This document shows positions 44,966 to 53,458 of a stretch of DNA of 64,000 nucleotides, piece by piece; position 1 is the stretch's first letter, and each line of letters starts with the position of its first letter. Source of the stretch: Thalassospira sp. MCCC 1A01148 (GTDB taxonomy: Bacteria; Pseudomonadota; Alphaproteobacteria; Rhodospirillales; Thalassospiraceae); NCBI RefSeq assembly GCF_001613795.1, contig NZ_LPVZ01000020.1, forward strand, positions 992,001 through 1,056,000, given 5' to 3'. The notes under the pieces were generated by a model. That model did no database searches. It saw nothing but the letters and a program-made list of their open reading frames with translations, and was not told the origin of the DNA. The position numbers were made by a program, and so were the translations under genes.

Positions 44966-46576
44966 TCAGGAGGCGTTTGCAGCACCTTTGTCCGAACTTT
45001 CACCAACACCGCCGGTGGCATCCATGACCGTCTTGCGGTGACCAAGCTGTGACAGGAAGTTTTCCGATCGGGTGTAGCCGCCAGATGCGGCACGTGCCGC
45101 GCCCTTCGCCCCTGCTTCGTTAAAGGCTTCGTAGGCTTGGGAATAGCTCATCCGGGCATGGGTGAGCATTTCGATATCCTTGTGAAGGTTGCCGTTGGTC
45201 AAATAGACAGTTGCAAGGGCAAACATGATCCGCCCCCAGATATAGGGATGATCGCGCCGCGTGCAGACCTTGAGTGCGGCCTGAAAGACCGGGACCACCT
45301 GTGTATCGGGGATCGTGACATCACGGATGGTTGCCGAAGACACAATTGCCTCGGCCAGACCATAGGCGATTGTCGCATAAAGCGGGCCATGAACACGGGC
45401 ATTGATCATGCCAATTGCCCGGCGGTAATGCGCAGCCCCCTTGTCGACAAGCTTGGCGTCTTCCTTGTCCTTGCCGGTGAGCACCATGGCTTCGCCAAGC
45501 TTGCAAATCGAAAGCGCACGATCCACCGGAGACCCCATGGAGAGCTCAATCCGGCGTTCCAGCATCCGCCAGATCGCAATGGACAATGCACCAGAACGCG
45601 CCTTGAGGTTGGCAATCAGCGACCAGTTCACAAGTGCCCCATACAGGGCAAGCGCCGCGACGGTGCGCGGGTTTATTTTGGAAAAATCACTGATCCCGTC
45701 AAGAAGCGTGGAAAGCGGAACCTCCTGGGCGCCCGCATTATCAGCATCAAGTGACTCGCCCTTGAGCCCGGTCGGGGCAGCGGTTTTTCCTGTGGCGGAC
45801 ACTGGTTTTTCGGAAGCTTCGCTGACCATTTTCCGGATATAGGGTTCCATGACGCGCAAGGCACTTGCGCAATAGGATCGATCCCCGGTTTCCGAAAGAA
45901 CGAACGCCCCGAATCCATAGGCAAGCCCCACACCGGCACCGCCCTGCGAAAAGATATCACCGCCGTGAATTCGGTCCTGAAGGTCTTCAAGGACAGCGGC
46001 CAGTCGGGCAATCTGCAGGGCGCGCTGTTCGCCGCCGGTTGATTTCAGCACAAGCTGGGCCGTCAGGAGAATGCGCAATGCCTCGGAAACATCAGGATGG
46101 GTCAGCTGACGGAAACTGTATGTCTGGGGCAGCATCAAGTCATAAAGTGACGATGCCAGCGCATCACTGACCATGTGAAGATCAAGATAGCCGTTGCGCG
46201 GATCCTGACGCCCCCAGAAGACAGTATCGACATCCTTGCGATGTGCGACGTTCAGAACGCCAAGTTGCGCCTCGCGCATGGCTTGAAACGGGTCGGCTGC
46301 ATCGGGATTGGGTGAGAAGAACTGATCAATCCGAACCCCGGCACTTTCCGGGACAGAAGACACCGCAGCCTTCACAACATCGGCAACTTCGTCGTCAACA
46401 CTTGCGCCGATATGGGCATTCGGTTCTGGCGGTGTGAAGCGCGCGATACCATACCGGCACAGAACATCGTCGGCTGCCAGAACGTCGTCGGCAGCACCCC
46501 CCATATCATCGACAGTGTCCGCACCCGTGATCAGGGATTTGAACACGAGGCCAACCATTGACCAGAAACCAGCCAT
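44966..46576 (-). CDS. Unknown helical repeat protein
   Basis: A 536-residue protein with no family I can name. It starts MAGFWSMVGLVFKSLI and soon has an Asp-rich stretch (about 18-40). Repeated helix pairs from about 180 to 500 resemble TPR-type units (for example AVVSVALYGALVNWS-like and RIMFALATVYLTNGNLHKDI), with ALSICKLGEAMVLTGK and YRRAIGMINARV. The middle (about 240-295) is low-complexity Ala/Thr/Gly. It lacks a signal peptide and membrane helices. Isolated on the minus strand, between Bax inhibitor and HtpX. Function unknown. Confidence 0.7.
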   Translation of the reverse strand: MAGFWSMVGLVFKSLITGADTVDDMGGAADDVLAADDVLCRYGIARFTPPEPNAHIGASVDDEVADVVKAAVSSVPESAGVRIDQFFSPNPDAADPFQAMREAQLGVLNVAHRKDVDTVFWGRQDPRNGYLDLHMVSDALASSLYDLMLPQTYSFRQLTHPDVSEALRILLTAQLVLKSTGGEQRALQIARLAAVLEDLQDRIHGGDIFSQGGAGVGLAYGFGAFVLSETGDRSYCASALRVMEPYIRKMVSEASEKPVSATGKTAAPTGLKGESLDADNAGAQEVPLSTLLDGISDFSKINPRTVAALALYGALVNWSLIANLKARSGALSIAIWRMLERRIELSMGSPVDRALSICKLGEAMVLTGKDKEDAKLVDKGAAHYRRAIGMINARVHGPLYATIAYGLAEAIVSSATIRDVTIPDTQVVPVFQAALKVCTRRDHPYIWGRIMFALATVYLTNGNLHKDIEMLTHARMSYSQAYEAFNEAGAKGAARAASGGYTRSENFLSQLGHRKTVMDATGGVGESSDKGAANAS

Positions 46577-46766
46577 TATTGTCCTTATCTGTCCCTTGCT
46601 TTGAAGAGCCTGACAGCAAGGGTCCTTAGACTTTTATCGGATCATTTTCGTCCTGTATTCAAGGTTGGTCAATGCTGTGCGTTGTCATTTTTATCATACC
46701 GAAGGATAAGGCAAACGACCCCAAGTTGGGTTAACTGACCACCAGACACATAAAGGCACCGGATCT

Positions 46767-47780
46767 TCAGGATTCCCAGGGCCGTTTGCGCTGACGCGAC
46801 GTGCCACGTTTGGGAGCAGCAGGTTTCGCGGACTTGCGCCCCCACGGCCCACGGCTGGACGCGGGTCTGGCGGTGCGGGGTGTTTGTTCGGCCTGATGGC
46901 CGTGCACGGGGCTTTGTGCGGAACTTTGCGAAGAGCCAGCCAAGGCCTGCAGGCGCGCAATGCGGTTGGCCATGTTGGGGTGGGTAGAGAACAGGCTATC
47001 GACGCCTTTTCCGGATAACGGGTTGGCAATATACATGTGTGCGGTTGCCGGATTGCGTTCGGCATCCATATTCGGGACGGCGTGAACACCCTTATCTAGT
47101 TTGTTCAAGGCACTGGCCAGCCACATCGGATGGCCGCAGATTTCAGCCCCGATCTTGTCGGCCTCATATTCGCGGGTCCGCGAGATTGCCATCTGCACGA
47201 TCATCGCCCCCAAGGGCGCGAGAATCGCAATCAGGATCATGCCGATCCCGCCCAGCGGATTGTTGTTATCGCGATTGCCGCCAAACATGCCGGCAAACAT
47301 TGCAAAGTTGGCCAACGCAGAAATCGCCCCGGCGATGGTCGCGGTAATGGTCATGGTCAGAGTATCGCGGTTTTTCACATGCGCCAGCTCGTGGGCCATA
47401 ACGCCGGCGATTTCGTTGCGATCAAGGAGCTTAAGCAACCCTGTGGTCGCAGCCACCGCTGCATTTTCCGGGTTTCGCCCGGTGGCAAAGGCATTGGGTT
47501 GCGGGTTTTCGATGACGTAAACCTTGGGCATTGGCAGGTCGGCATTGCGCGCAAGGTCACGGACCATCGCCACCAGTTCTGGTGCTGTTTTATCATCCAC
47601 CTGCCGTGCGCTGCGCATGCGCAGCAACATGGCATCCGAATTCCAGTAGGCGAACACATTCATGGCAGCTGCAAACAGCAGCGCGATAATCATGCCCTGT
47701 TGCCCGCCAATCATCATGCCAACAGCGCCAAACAGCGCGGTCAGGCCAGCAAGCAACAAACCGGTACGCACATAGTTCAT
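46767..47780 (-). CDS. htpX: Membrane zinc metalloprotease HtpX
   Basis: A 337-residue M48 protease. It has two N-terminal helices ([36 protein letters not shown]), the zinc motif [12 protein letters not shown] (about 130-141), a third Glu ligand in [12 protein letters not shown], and two more helices between. It cleaves damaged inner-membrane proteins alongside FtsH. About 40 extra C-terminal residues, rich in Ala, Pro, Arg and Lys ([18 protein letters not shown]), exceed the usual 285-295 length. It is monocistronic here. Confidence 0.95.
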   Translation of the reverse strand: MNYVRTGLLLAGLTALFGAVGMMIGGQQGMIIALLFAAAMNVFAYWNSDAMLLRMRSARQVDDKTAPELVAMVRDLARNADLPMPKVYVIENPQPNAFATGRNPENAAVAATTGLLKLLDRNEIAGVMAHELAHVKNRDTLTMTITATIAGAISALANFAMFAGMFGGNRDNNNPLGGIGMILIAILAPLGAMIVQMAISRTREYEADKIGAEICGHPMWLASALNKLDKGVHAVPNMDAERNPATAHMYIANPLSGKGVDSLFSTHPNMANRIARLQALAGSSQSSAQSPVHGHQAEQTPRTARPASSRGPWGRKSAKPAAPKRGTSRQRKRPWES

Positions 47781-47876
47781 GGTCGAAAACCCTTATCGAC
47801 AAACATCCCGACCGAAAGATAAGGCGATGTGCAGCCAAGGCAAGGGCCATCAGATCAGACTGAGAGATGGCTCACA

Positions 47877-47910
47877 CGAAAAAACGGGGCTGACCTTTGT
47901 CAGCCCCGTT
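47877..47910 (-). terminator. Terminator of the RND efflux operon
   Basis: A perfect 12-base stem (AACGGGGCTGAC at 47883-47894, GTCAGCCCCGTT at 47899-47910) has a CTTT loop. Read on the minus strand it ends in a T-run. It lies 75 bases after the RND pump stop. Confidence 0.9.
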
Positions 47911-47984
47911 CGGGAGTTTCAAAACAGCCGAACCGGCGGGGTCGGGGGAAAAGACAGTCCAGCTGTTTTGTGCAACGATATCGG

Positions 47985-50900
47985 TCACTCCGCAGGCTGA
48001 TGTGCATCAACCTCGTCAAGTGAACGAACGTCGTTGCGCCGGCCAATCATGCGTACAAGGACATAAAAGACCGGGGTCAGGATCAGGCCAAATATCGTCA
48101 CACCCAGCATGCCCGAGAACACGGCAATACCAATTGCGTGGCGCATCTCGGCACCGGCACCACTGGACAGGACCAGCGGAACGACGCCCATGATAAAGGC
48201 CAAGGAAGTCATCAGGATCGGGCGCAGACGCAAACGGCTGGCCTCGATCGCGGCTTGAACGGTGCTGCGGCCCTGATGTTCAAGTTCGCGGGCGAACTCG
48301 ACAATCAGGATGGCGTTCTTTGATGCCAGTCCGGCCAGCACAAAAAGGCTGATCTGGGTGAAGATGTTATTGTCACCCCCAAACAGATAGACACCAAAAA
48401 CAGCGGACAGGATGCTCATCGGGACGATCAGGATCACCGCCAATGGCATGGTCAGGCTTTCATATTGAGCCGCCAGCATCAGGAACACGAGCAGGATACA
48501 AATCGGGAAAACAAAGATCGCCGTGTTGCCTGCCAGAATCTGCTGATAGGTCAGCTCTGTCCATTCATAGGACATACCCGGTGGCAAGGTTTCATCAAGG
48601 ATCTTGGTGATTGCGGCCTGTGCTTCGCCACTTGAATATCCCGGTGCCGCATTGCCATTAAGATCAGCCGAACGGAATGCGTTATAGCGCATCGCCGTGT
48701 CCGGCCCGAATGTTTCGGAAACCGAAAGCACGGAACCAAGCGGCACCATATCGCCATCTGCGTTGCGCGTTTGCAGACGCAGAATGTCATCGGGGCTTGA
48801 ACGATACGGCTTGTCTGCCTGTGCGATCACCTGATAGGTGCGGCCAAAGGCGTTGAAGTCATTGACATACATTGACCCCAAATAGACCTGCATGGTCCGG
48901 AAGACTTCATCAACAGGGATGCCAAGCTGCTGGACCTTGGTACGGTCAAGCGTCGCCTGAAGCTGCGGCACATTGATGTTGTAGCTTGAAAACACGCCGG
49001 TCAGTTCCGGGGCTGCCCATGCCTTGGCAAGGACCTGTTTCATCGCATCATCAAGCGCACCATAGCCCTGATCGGTTCGGTCCTGTACCTGCAGCTTGAA
49101 ACCACCAACAGTGCCAAGCCCCTGCACCGGCGGCGCGGGGAAGATGGCAACAAAGGCCTCGTCGATGCCTGCGAACTTCTGTTGCAGTTTGCCTGCGATG
49201 GCAAGCCCTGACAGATCATCGCTTTTGCGTTCATCAAAGTCCTTGAGGGTGACAAACACGATGCCGGCACTTGAGCTGTTCACAAAGCCGTTGATCGAAA
49301 GCCCCGGGAACGCCACAGCACTTTCCACTCCGGGTTCCTTGAGCGCGATGTCAGACATTTCGCGAATAACATCCTCGGTCCGGTCCAGTGTTGCGCCCTG
49401 CGGAAGCTGGGCGAAACTGACAAGATATTGCTTGTCCTGCAACGGTACGAAACCTGTCGGCAGGATCTGGAACCCCTGATAGGTCAACGCCAGAAGACCG
49501 ACATAAAGCGCCATCATGATGGTCTTCATGCCCAGCAGACGCTTCACACCACCGGCATAAAGATCAGTACTGCGGTTAAAGAAGCGGTTGAACCCGCGGA
49601 AGAACCAGCCAAAGACAAAGTCCATGCCGCGTGTCAGCCAGTCTTTTGGCGCGTCGTGGCTGCGCAGGAGCACAGCCGACAAAGCCGGGCTCAGCGTCAG
49701 TGAGTTGACGGTGGAAATGATCGTGGCAATGGCAATGGTCAGGGCAAATTGCTGATAGAACTGACCGGTCAGGCCGGAAATAAAGGCAATCGGCACAAAT
49801 ACACCGGTGATGACAAGCGAGGTCGCGATAATCGGCCCCGTAACTTCGCGCATGGCCGCCACTGTTGCATCACGCGGGGAAAGACCACGTTCAATGTTAC
49901 GTTCGACGTTTTCGACCACGACAATCGCGTCATCAACCACAATCCCGATGGCCAAAATCAAACCAAACAACGACAGCACGTTGATCGAAAAGCCCATCAA
50001 CAGCATCAGCGCGAAGGTACCAATGATTGATACCGGCACGGCCAGCAACGGAATGATCGACGCACGCCACGTCTGCAAGAAGACGGTGACCACGACAACA
50101 ACAAGCGCAACTGCTTCGAGCAGGGTCATGATCACCGACTTGATCGAGCCGCGCACAAACACGGTCGGGTCGTAAACGATGGAATAATCCAGATCTTCGG
50201 GGAAGCCCTGTTTGAGTTCTTCCATCGTCGCGCGGACGTTGCTTGAAATATCGAGCGCGTTCGAGCCCGGTGATGCAAAGATCGGGATCGCGACCGCAGG
50301 CTTGTTATCAAGCAGGGAACGCAGCGCATATTGCTGGGCTTCCATTTCAACGCGGGCAACATCGCCCAGACGTGTGACGGTGCCATCCACTTCCCGCTTG
50401 ACGATGATGTTTTCGAATTCTTCAGGGCTTTCCAAACGACCACTGATATTGATCGGCAGCTGGAACTGTACGCCGCTGTCATAGGGCGCGCCACCGATGA
50501 TCCCGGCGGCGACCTGTACGTTCTGGCTTTGGATGGCCGAAACCACTTCGCCCGCCGTCAGGTTGCGTTCGGCAACCTTGTCGGGGTTGAGCCAGACGCG
50601 CATGGCGTAATCGCCCGACCCAAACAGCCCGACCTGCCCGACACCGGTGATACGTGCCAGACGGTCACGCACATTCAGTGTCGCGTAGTTGCGCAGATAC
50701 AGCATGTCATAGCGTTCATTGGGGGAACGCAAATGCACGACCATGGTCAGATCCGGTGAACGCTTGGACACCGTTACGCCAAGCTGGCGCACGATATCAG
50801 GCAAGCGCGGTTCGGCCTGCGACACACGGTTCTGGATTTTTTGCTGGGCCAGATCGGGGTCGGTTCCGATTTCAAAGGTCACGGTAAGTGATAGATTGCC

Positions 50901-51164
50901 ATCGGTGGTGGCCAGCGAGTTGATATAAAGCATCCCCTCGACCCCGTTGATTTGTTCTTCAAGCGGGGATGCGACTGTGTCGGATATCTCGGCGGGGTTG
51001 GCGCCGGGGAATTTGGCTTCGACAACGATCGACGGCGGGACGACTTCCGGATACTCGGAGATCGGCAAACGCCACATGGCAATCAGGCCCGCCAACAATA
51101 TCAGGACGGACAGAACACCGGCAAAGATCGGGCGATCCACGAAAAGTCTGGACAAATTTTGCAT
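47985..51164 (-). CDS. RND multidrug efflux pump, AcrB/MexB/MexF type
   Basis: A 1059-residue inner-membrane HAE1-type RND transporter. It starts MQNLSRLFVDRPIFAGVLSV. Its 12 membrane helices surround two large periplasmic loops, and the proton relay is in GIVVDDAIVVVENVERNI. It exports drugs, solvents or bile-type compounds using proton motive force, as a trimer with the adaptor encoded just upstream (36-base gap). No outer-membrane factor gene is in the cluster, so it must share a TolC-like channel encoded elsewhere. Controlled by the TetR protein at 52512-53150 (inferred). Confidence 0.96.
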   Translation of the reverse strand: MQNLSRLFVDRPIFAGVLSVLILLAGLIAMWRLPISEYPEVVPPSIVVEAKFPGANPAEISDTVASPLEEQINGVEGMLYINSLATTDGNLSLTVTFEIGTDPDLAQQKIQNRVSQAEPRLPDIVRQLGVTVSKRSPDLTMVVHLRSPNERYDMLYLRNYATLNVRDRLARITGVGQVGLFGSGDYAMRVWLNPDKVAERNLTAGEVVSAIQSQNVQVAAGIIGGAPYDSGVQFQLPINISGRLESPEEFENIIVKREVDGTVTRLGDVARVEMEAQQYALRSLLDNKPAVAIPIFASPGSNALDISSNVRATMEELKQGFPEDLDYSIVYDPTVFVRGSIKSVIMTLLEAVALVVVVVTVFLQTWRASIIPLLAVPVSIIGTFALMLLMGFSINVLSLFGLILAIGIVVDDAIVVVENVERNIERGLSPRDATVAAMREVTGPIIATSLVITGVFVPIAFISGLTGQFYQQFALTIAIATIISTVNSLTLSPALSAVLLRSHDAPKDWLTRGMDFVFGWFFRGFNRFFNRSTDLYAGGVKRLLGMKTIMMALYVGLLALTYQGFQILPTGFVPLQDKQYLVSFAQLPQGATLDRTEDVIREMSDIALKEPGVESAVAFPGLSINGFVNSSSAGIVFVTLKDFDERKSDDLSGLAIAGKLQQKFAGIDEAFVAIFPAPPVQGLGTVGGFKLQVQDRTDQGYGALDDAMKQVLAKAWAAPELTGVFSSYNINVPQLQATLDRTKVQQLGIPVDEVFRTMQVYLGSMYVNDFNAFGRTYQVIAQADKPYRSSPDDILRLQTRNADGDMVPLGSVLSVSETFGPDTAMRYNAFRSADLNGNAAPGYSSGEAQAAITKILDETLPPGMSYEWTELTYQQILAGNTAIFVFPICILLVFLMLAAQYESLTMPLAVILIVPMSILSAVFGVYLFGGDNNIFTQISLFVLAGLASKNAILIVEFARELEHQGRSTVQAAIEASRLRLRPILMTSLAFIMGVVPLVLSSGAGAEMRHAIGIAVFSGMLGVTIFGLILTPVFYVLVRMIGRRNDVRSLDEVDAHQPAE

Positions 51165-51200
51165 GACAGTCAGCCTTGCTTACGTGCGGCTCCGCATCCC

Positions 51201-52376
51201 TCAGGATGCAGAGGCCTGCAGGATTTCAGGGGCGACCGCCATGCCTGGGCGGACTTTCATGATGCCGTTGACAATCACCAGCTCGCCGACCTCAAGACCA
51301 GATGAAATGATCCGCTTGCCGTCAAGCTCGGCACCCAGCGTAACCTGGCGATAGGCAACCGTATTGTCGGGGGCTACGACATAAACGAATTTACGATCCT
51401 GATCGGTGCTGATCGCTTCGGGCGAGATCATGATCACGTCGTTCTTGCCAAGGGTGCCGACTTCAAGGCTGGCAAAGGTGCCCGGTATCAGGCTGCCATC
51501 AAGATTGTCGAAAAGCGCACGCGTTCGGATGGTGCCGGTGCGGGCATCGATCCGGTTGTCGAAGCTGTGCACATGACCCGAAATCTGACGCCCGTTCGAC
51601 AGGGTCATGTTGACCGGAATGTGTTGCGCGGCATCGTCAATCTTGCCGCTATCGCCAAGGCTGGCAAAGAAGGTCTGCTCATCCAGATCAAAGTCGGCAT
51701 AGATCTTGTCGGTCGAGACGATGGTGGTCAGAACCGGCGCATTGGCACCGGCATTAACCTGATTGCCGACAGTAAGCTCCACACGGCTGACGCGGCCATC
51801 AATCGGTGCCTTGACATAGGCGTGGTCAAGTTCGATCTCTGCCAGTTCAAGCTTTGCCTTTGTGCGGCTGACGTCGCTTTGCGCGACCTGATAAGCACTT
51901 AAACGCTCGTCATAGACGCGTTTTGATACTGTGCCGTTCGAGACGAGCTTTTCCGCGCGTTCCTTTTCCTTTGCCGCCAATGACAGGTTCTGACGGGCAG
52001 CGGCAAGCTCGGCGCGGGCTTCATCGACGGCAGCCTGATAGCTGCGCGGATCAATGACCGCAAGAATGTCCCCCTTTTTGACCTGCTGACCATCTTCAAA
52101 GCGGATTTCGACAATTGCGCCGCTGACTTGCGGGCGCAACTGAACTTCCTCCACCGCGCTCAGGCAGCCGGAAAAGTTGCTCCAGAGGCGGACAGACTGG
52201 CTTTTGACACCCGATACGGTGACGGGGGTTGCCGGGGGTACGGATTGTTCCGTTTGAGCCGCGACCTCATCAGCGGCGGAACCGGTGATATGCAGGCCAT
52301 ATCCACCGGCGGCAACGGCCAGCGCCATGACAGCTGCCGGCAGCAAAATTTTGCGTTTTGATCGAGACTGCATCAT
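51201..52376 (-). CDS. RND efflux periplasmic adaptor (AcrA/MexA type)
   Basis: A 391-residue membrane-fusion protein. It has a signal or anchor (about 8-26; ILLPAAVMALAVAAGGYG), a barrel-sandwich hybrid (GAIVEIRFEDGQQVKKGDIL), a coiled-coil hairpin (about 105-165), a second half-motif VKAPIDGRVSRVELTVGNQV, and a C-terminal membrane-proximal domain. It links the RND pump to an outer-membrane channel. Two adjacent ATGs (52376, 52373) share GGAAG; the open frame to 52454 would overlap the operator at 52433 and is rejected. It has no lipobox Cys. Confidence 0.93.
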   Translation of the reverse strand: MMQSRSKRKILLPAAVMALAVAAGGYGLHITGSAADEVAAQTEQSVPPATPVTVSGVKSQSVRLWSNFSGCLSAVEEVQLRPQVSGAIVEIRFEDGQQVKKGDILAVIDPRSYQAAVDEARAELAAARQNLSLAAKEKERAEKLVSNGTVSKRVYDERLSAYQVAQSDVSRTKAKLELAEIELDHAYVKAPIDGRVSRVELTVGNQVNAGANAPVLTTIVSTDKIYADFDLDEQTFFASLGDSGKIDDAAQHIPVNMTLSNGRQISGHVHSFDNRIDARTGTIRTRALFDNLDGSLIPGTFASLEVGTLGKNDVIMISPEAISTDQDRKFVYVVAPDNTVAYRQVTLGAELDGKRIISSGLEVGELVIVNGIMKVRPGMAVAPEILQASAS

Positions 52377-52432
52377 TCCATCTTCCAAATAGGTTATGCC
52401 GCGCACAGGCGACCCGTTTGGAAGAAAAATGG

Positions 52433-52446
52433 ATACCGATCGGTAT
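52433..52446. promoter_or_regulatory. TetR-type operator before the RND adaptor
   Basis: ATACCGATCGGTAT is a perfect 14-base palindrome 57 bases before the adaptor ATG. It has the same ATACC-N4-GGTAT form as the site upstream of the tetR gene (53188-53201). Confidence 0.8.
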
Positions 52447-52511
52447 GTTTGCAAGTGAAATTAGAGAATAATCTGAATTATTTTCCCTACACACTGAAAT
52501 TTTTAAGGGTT

Positions 52512-53150
52512 TTACGCGGCTGAACCAGACTCTATGTCCCTGTATTTGCACTGCAAATTGAGGATCCGGCAGATACCGTTACGAATATCAGACCGAACGG
52601 TATCAAGATCGTTGAAAACCTGACCATACGTCAGCAGACCGTGAACATACTGGAAAATCAGTCGCGCCAAAGTCGTGACATCACCACCCTCACCCAGCAT
52701 GCCTTCGCCTTTCAGGCCGCGCACCATAGACGCCAGATACTTGATCTGTTCTTCGGCAAGTTCGCGCGAACAGGCCTGGATCGGCGCATCTTCCGGCCCG
52801 ACCTGCCCACCAGCGGTGAAAATAGGGCAAACACAGACTTCGTTTTCCCCCGGGACGGCATAGCGTTCCTGCTTGTTGCAAATGAGTTCGATATAACCGT
52901 TAAGCTGATCAAGCGGAGGAACATCGGGGGAAAAGATGGCGCGAAGCTCGTCCTTGCCCTTTTCCCAGTGATGGCGGGCCGCCGCCGCAAACAACTCCGC
53001 CTTGCTGTCAAAGTGATGATAGAACGCGCCCTTTGTCACCCCGGCATGCTTGCAGACGTCACTCACACCAACATCGTGATAGCTCCGTGTCGCCAATAGC
53101 TCCATCGCTGTTTCAAGCAGCTTGTTCCGGGTTTCTGCGGCGTTCCTCAT
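52512..53150 (-). CDS. TetR/AcrR family repressor of the RND operon
   Basis: A 212-residue TetR protein. The N-terminal helix-turn-helix (about 10-55) reads VCKHAGVTKGAFYHHFDSKA; the C-terminal ligand domain resembles TetR_C of AcrR-like repressors. It lies directly upstream of the adaptor on the same strand, and a matching palindrome precedes each gene, so it probably represses itself and the pump until a pump substrate binds. Confidence 0.94.
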   Translation of the reverse strand: MRNAAETRNKLLETAMELLATRSYHDVGVSDVCKHAGVTKGAFYHHFDSKAELFAAAARHHWEKGKDELRAIFSPDVPPLDQLNGYIELICNKQERYAVPGENEVCVCPIFTAGGQVGPEDAPIQACSRELAEEQIKYLASMVRGLKGEGMLGEGGDVTTLARLIFQYVHGLLTYGQVFNDLDTVRSDIRNGICRILNLQCKYRDIESGSAA

Positions 53151-53187
53151 GACCTTGACCTGTTTTGTTTATATAGCTCAGATATAC

Positions 53188-53201
53188 ATACCGGTTGGTA
53201 T
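53188..53201. promoter_or_regulatory. TetR-type operator before the tetR gene
   Basis: ATACCGGTTGGTAT lies 38 bases upstream of the TetR ATG. The arms ATACC/GGTAT match the site at 52433. The rest of the 53202-53384 gap shows no gene. Confidence 0.8.
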
Positions 53202-53384
53202 TTTTCAAGGAATACACCGGTAATATTGTAAATAAGTCATATGAAAATGGCAGCAGGATGACAGGATCTCCCATTCCTTCCCGTGATCTAGTGCAAATCT
53301 TGCTGCATCGTTCATTTTGCCAATAAGGCGGTATGTATTCTGAACGACCCGCTGTGGGCGCAGGCCATTGATTGAAGACATGTA

Positions 53385-53422
53385 AAACAAAAAAAGAAGG
53401 GCGCCCGTTACAGGCGCCCTTC
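53385..53422 (-). terminator. Terminator of the NAD-glutamate dehydrogenase gene
   Basis: GAAGGGCGCC (53396-53405) pairs with GGCGCCCTTC (53413-53422) around a seven-base loop. On the minus strand the stem is followed by TTTTTTTG. It lies 37 bases after the stop at 53459. Confidence 0.92.
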
Positions 53423-53458
53423 CGTGCTTAAGAACAGGGTCTTCCGACCTGCCAGACG

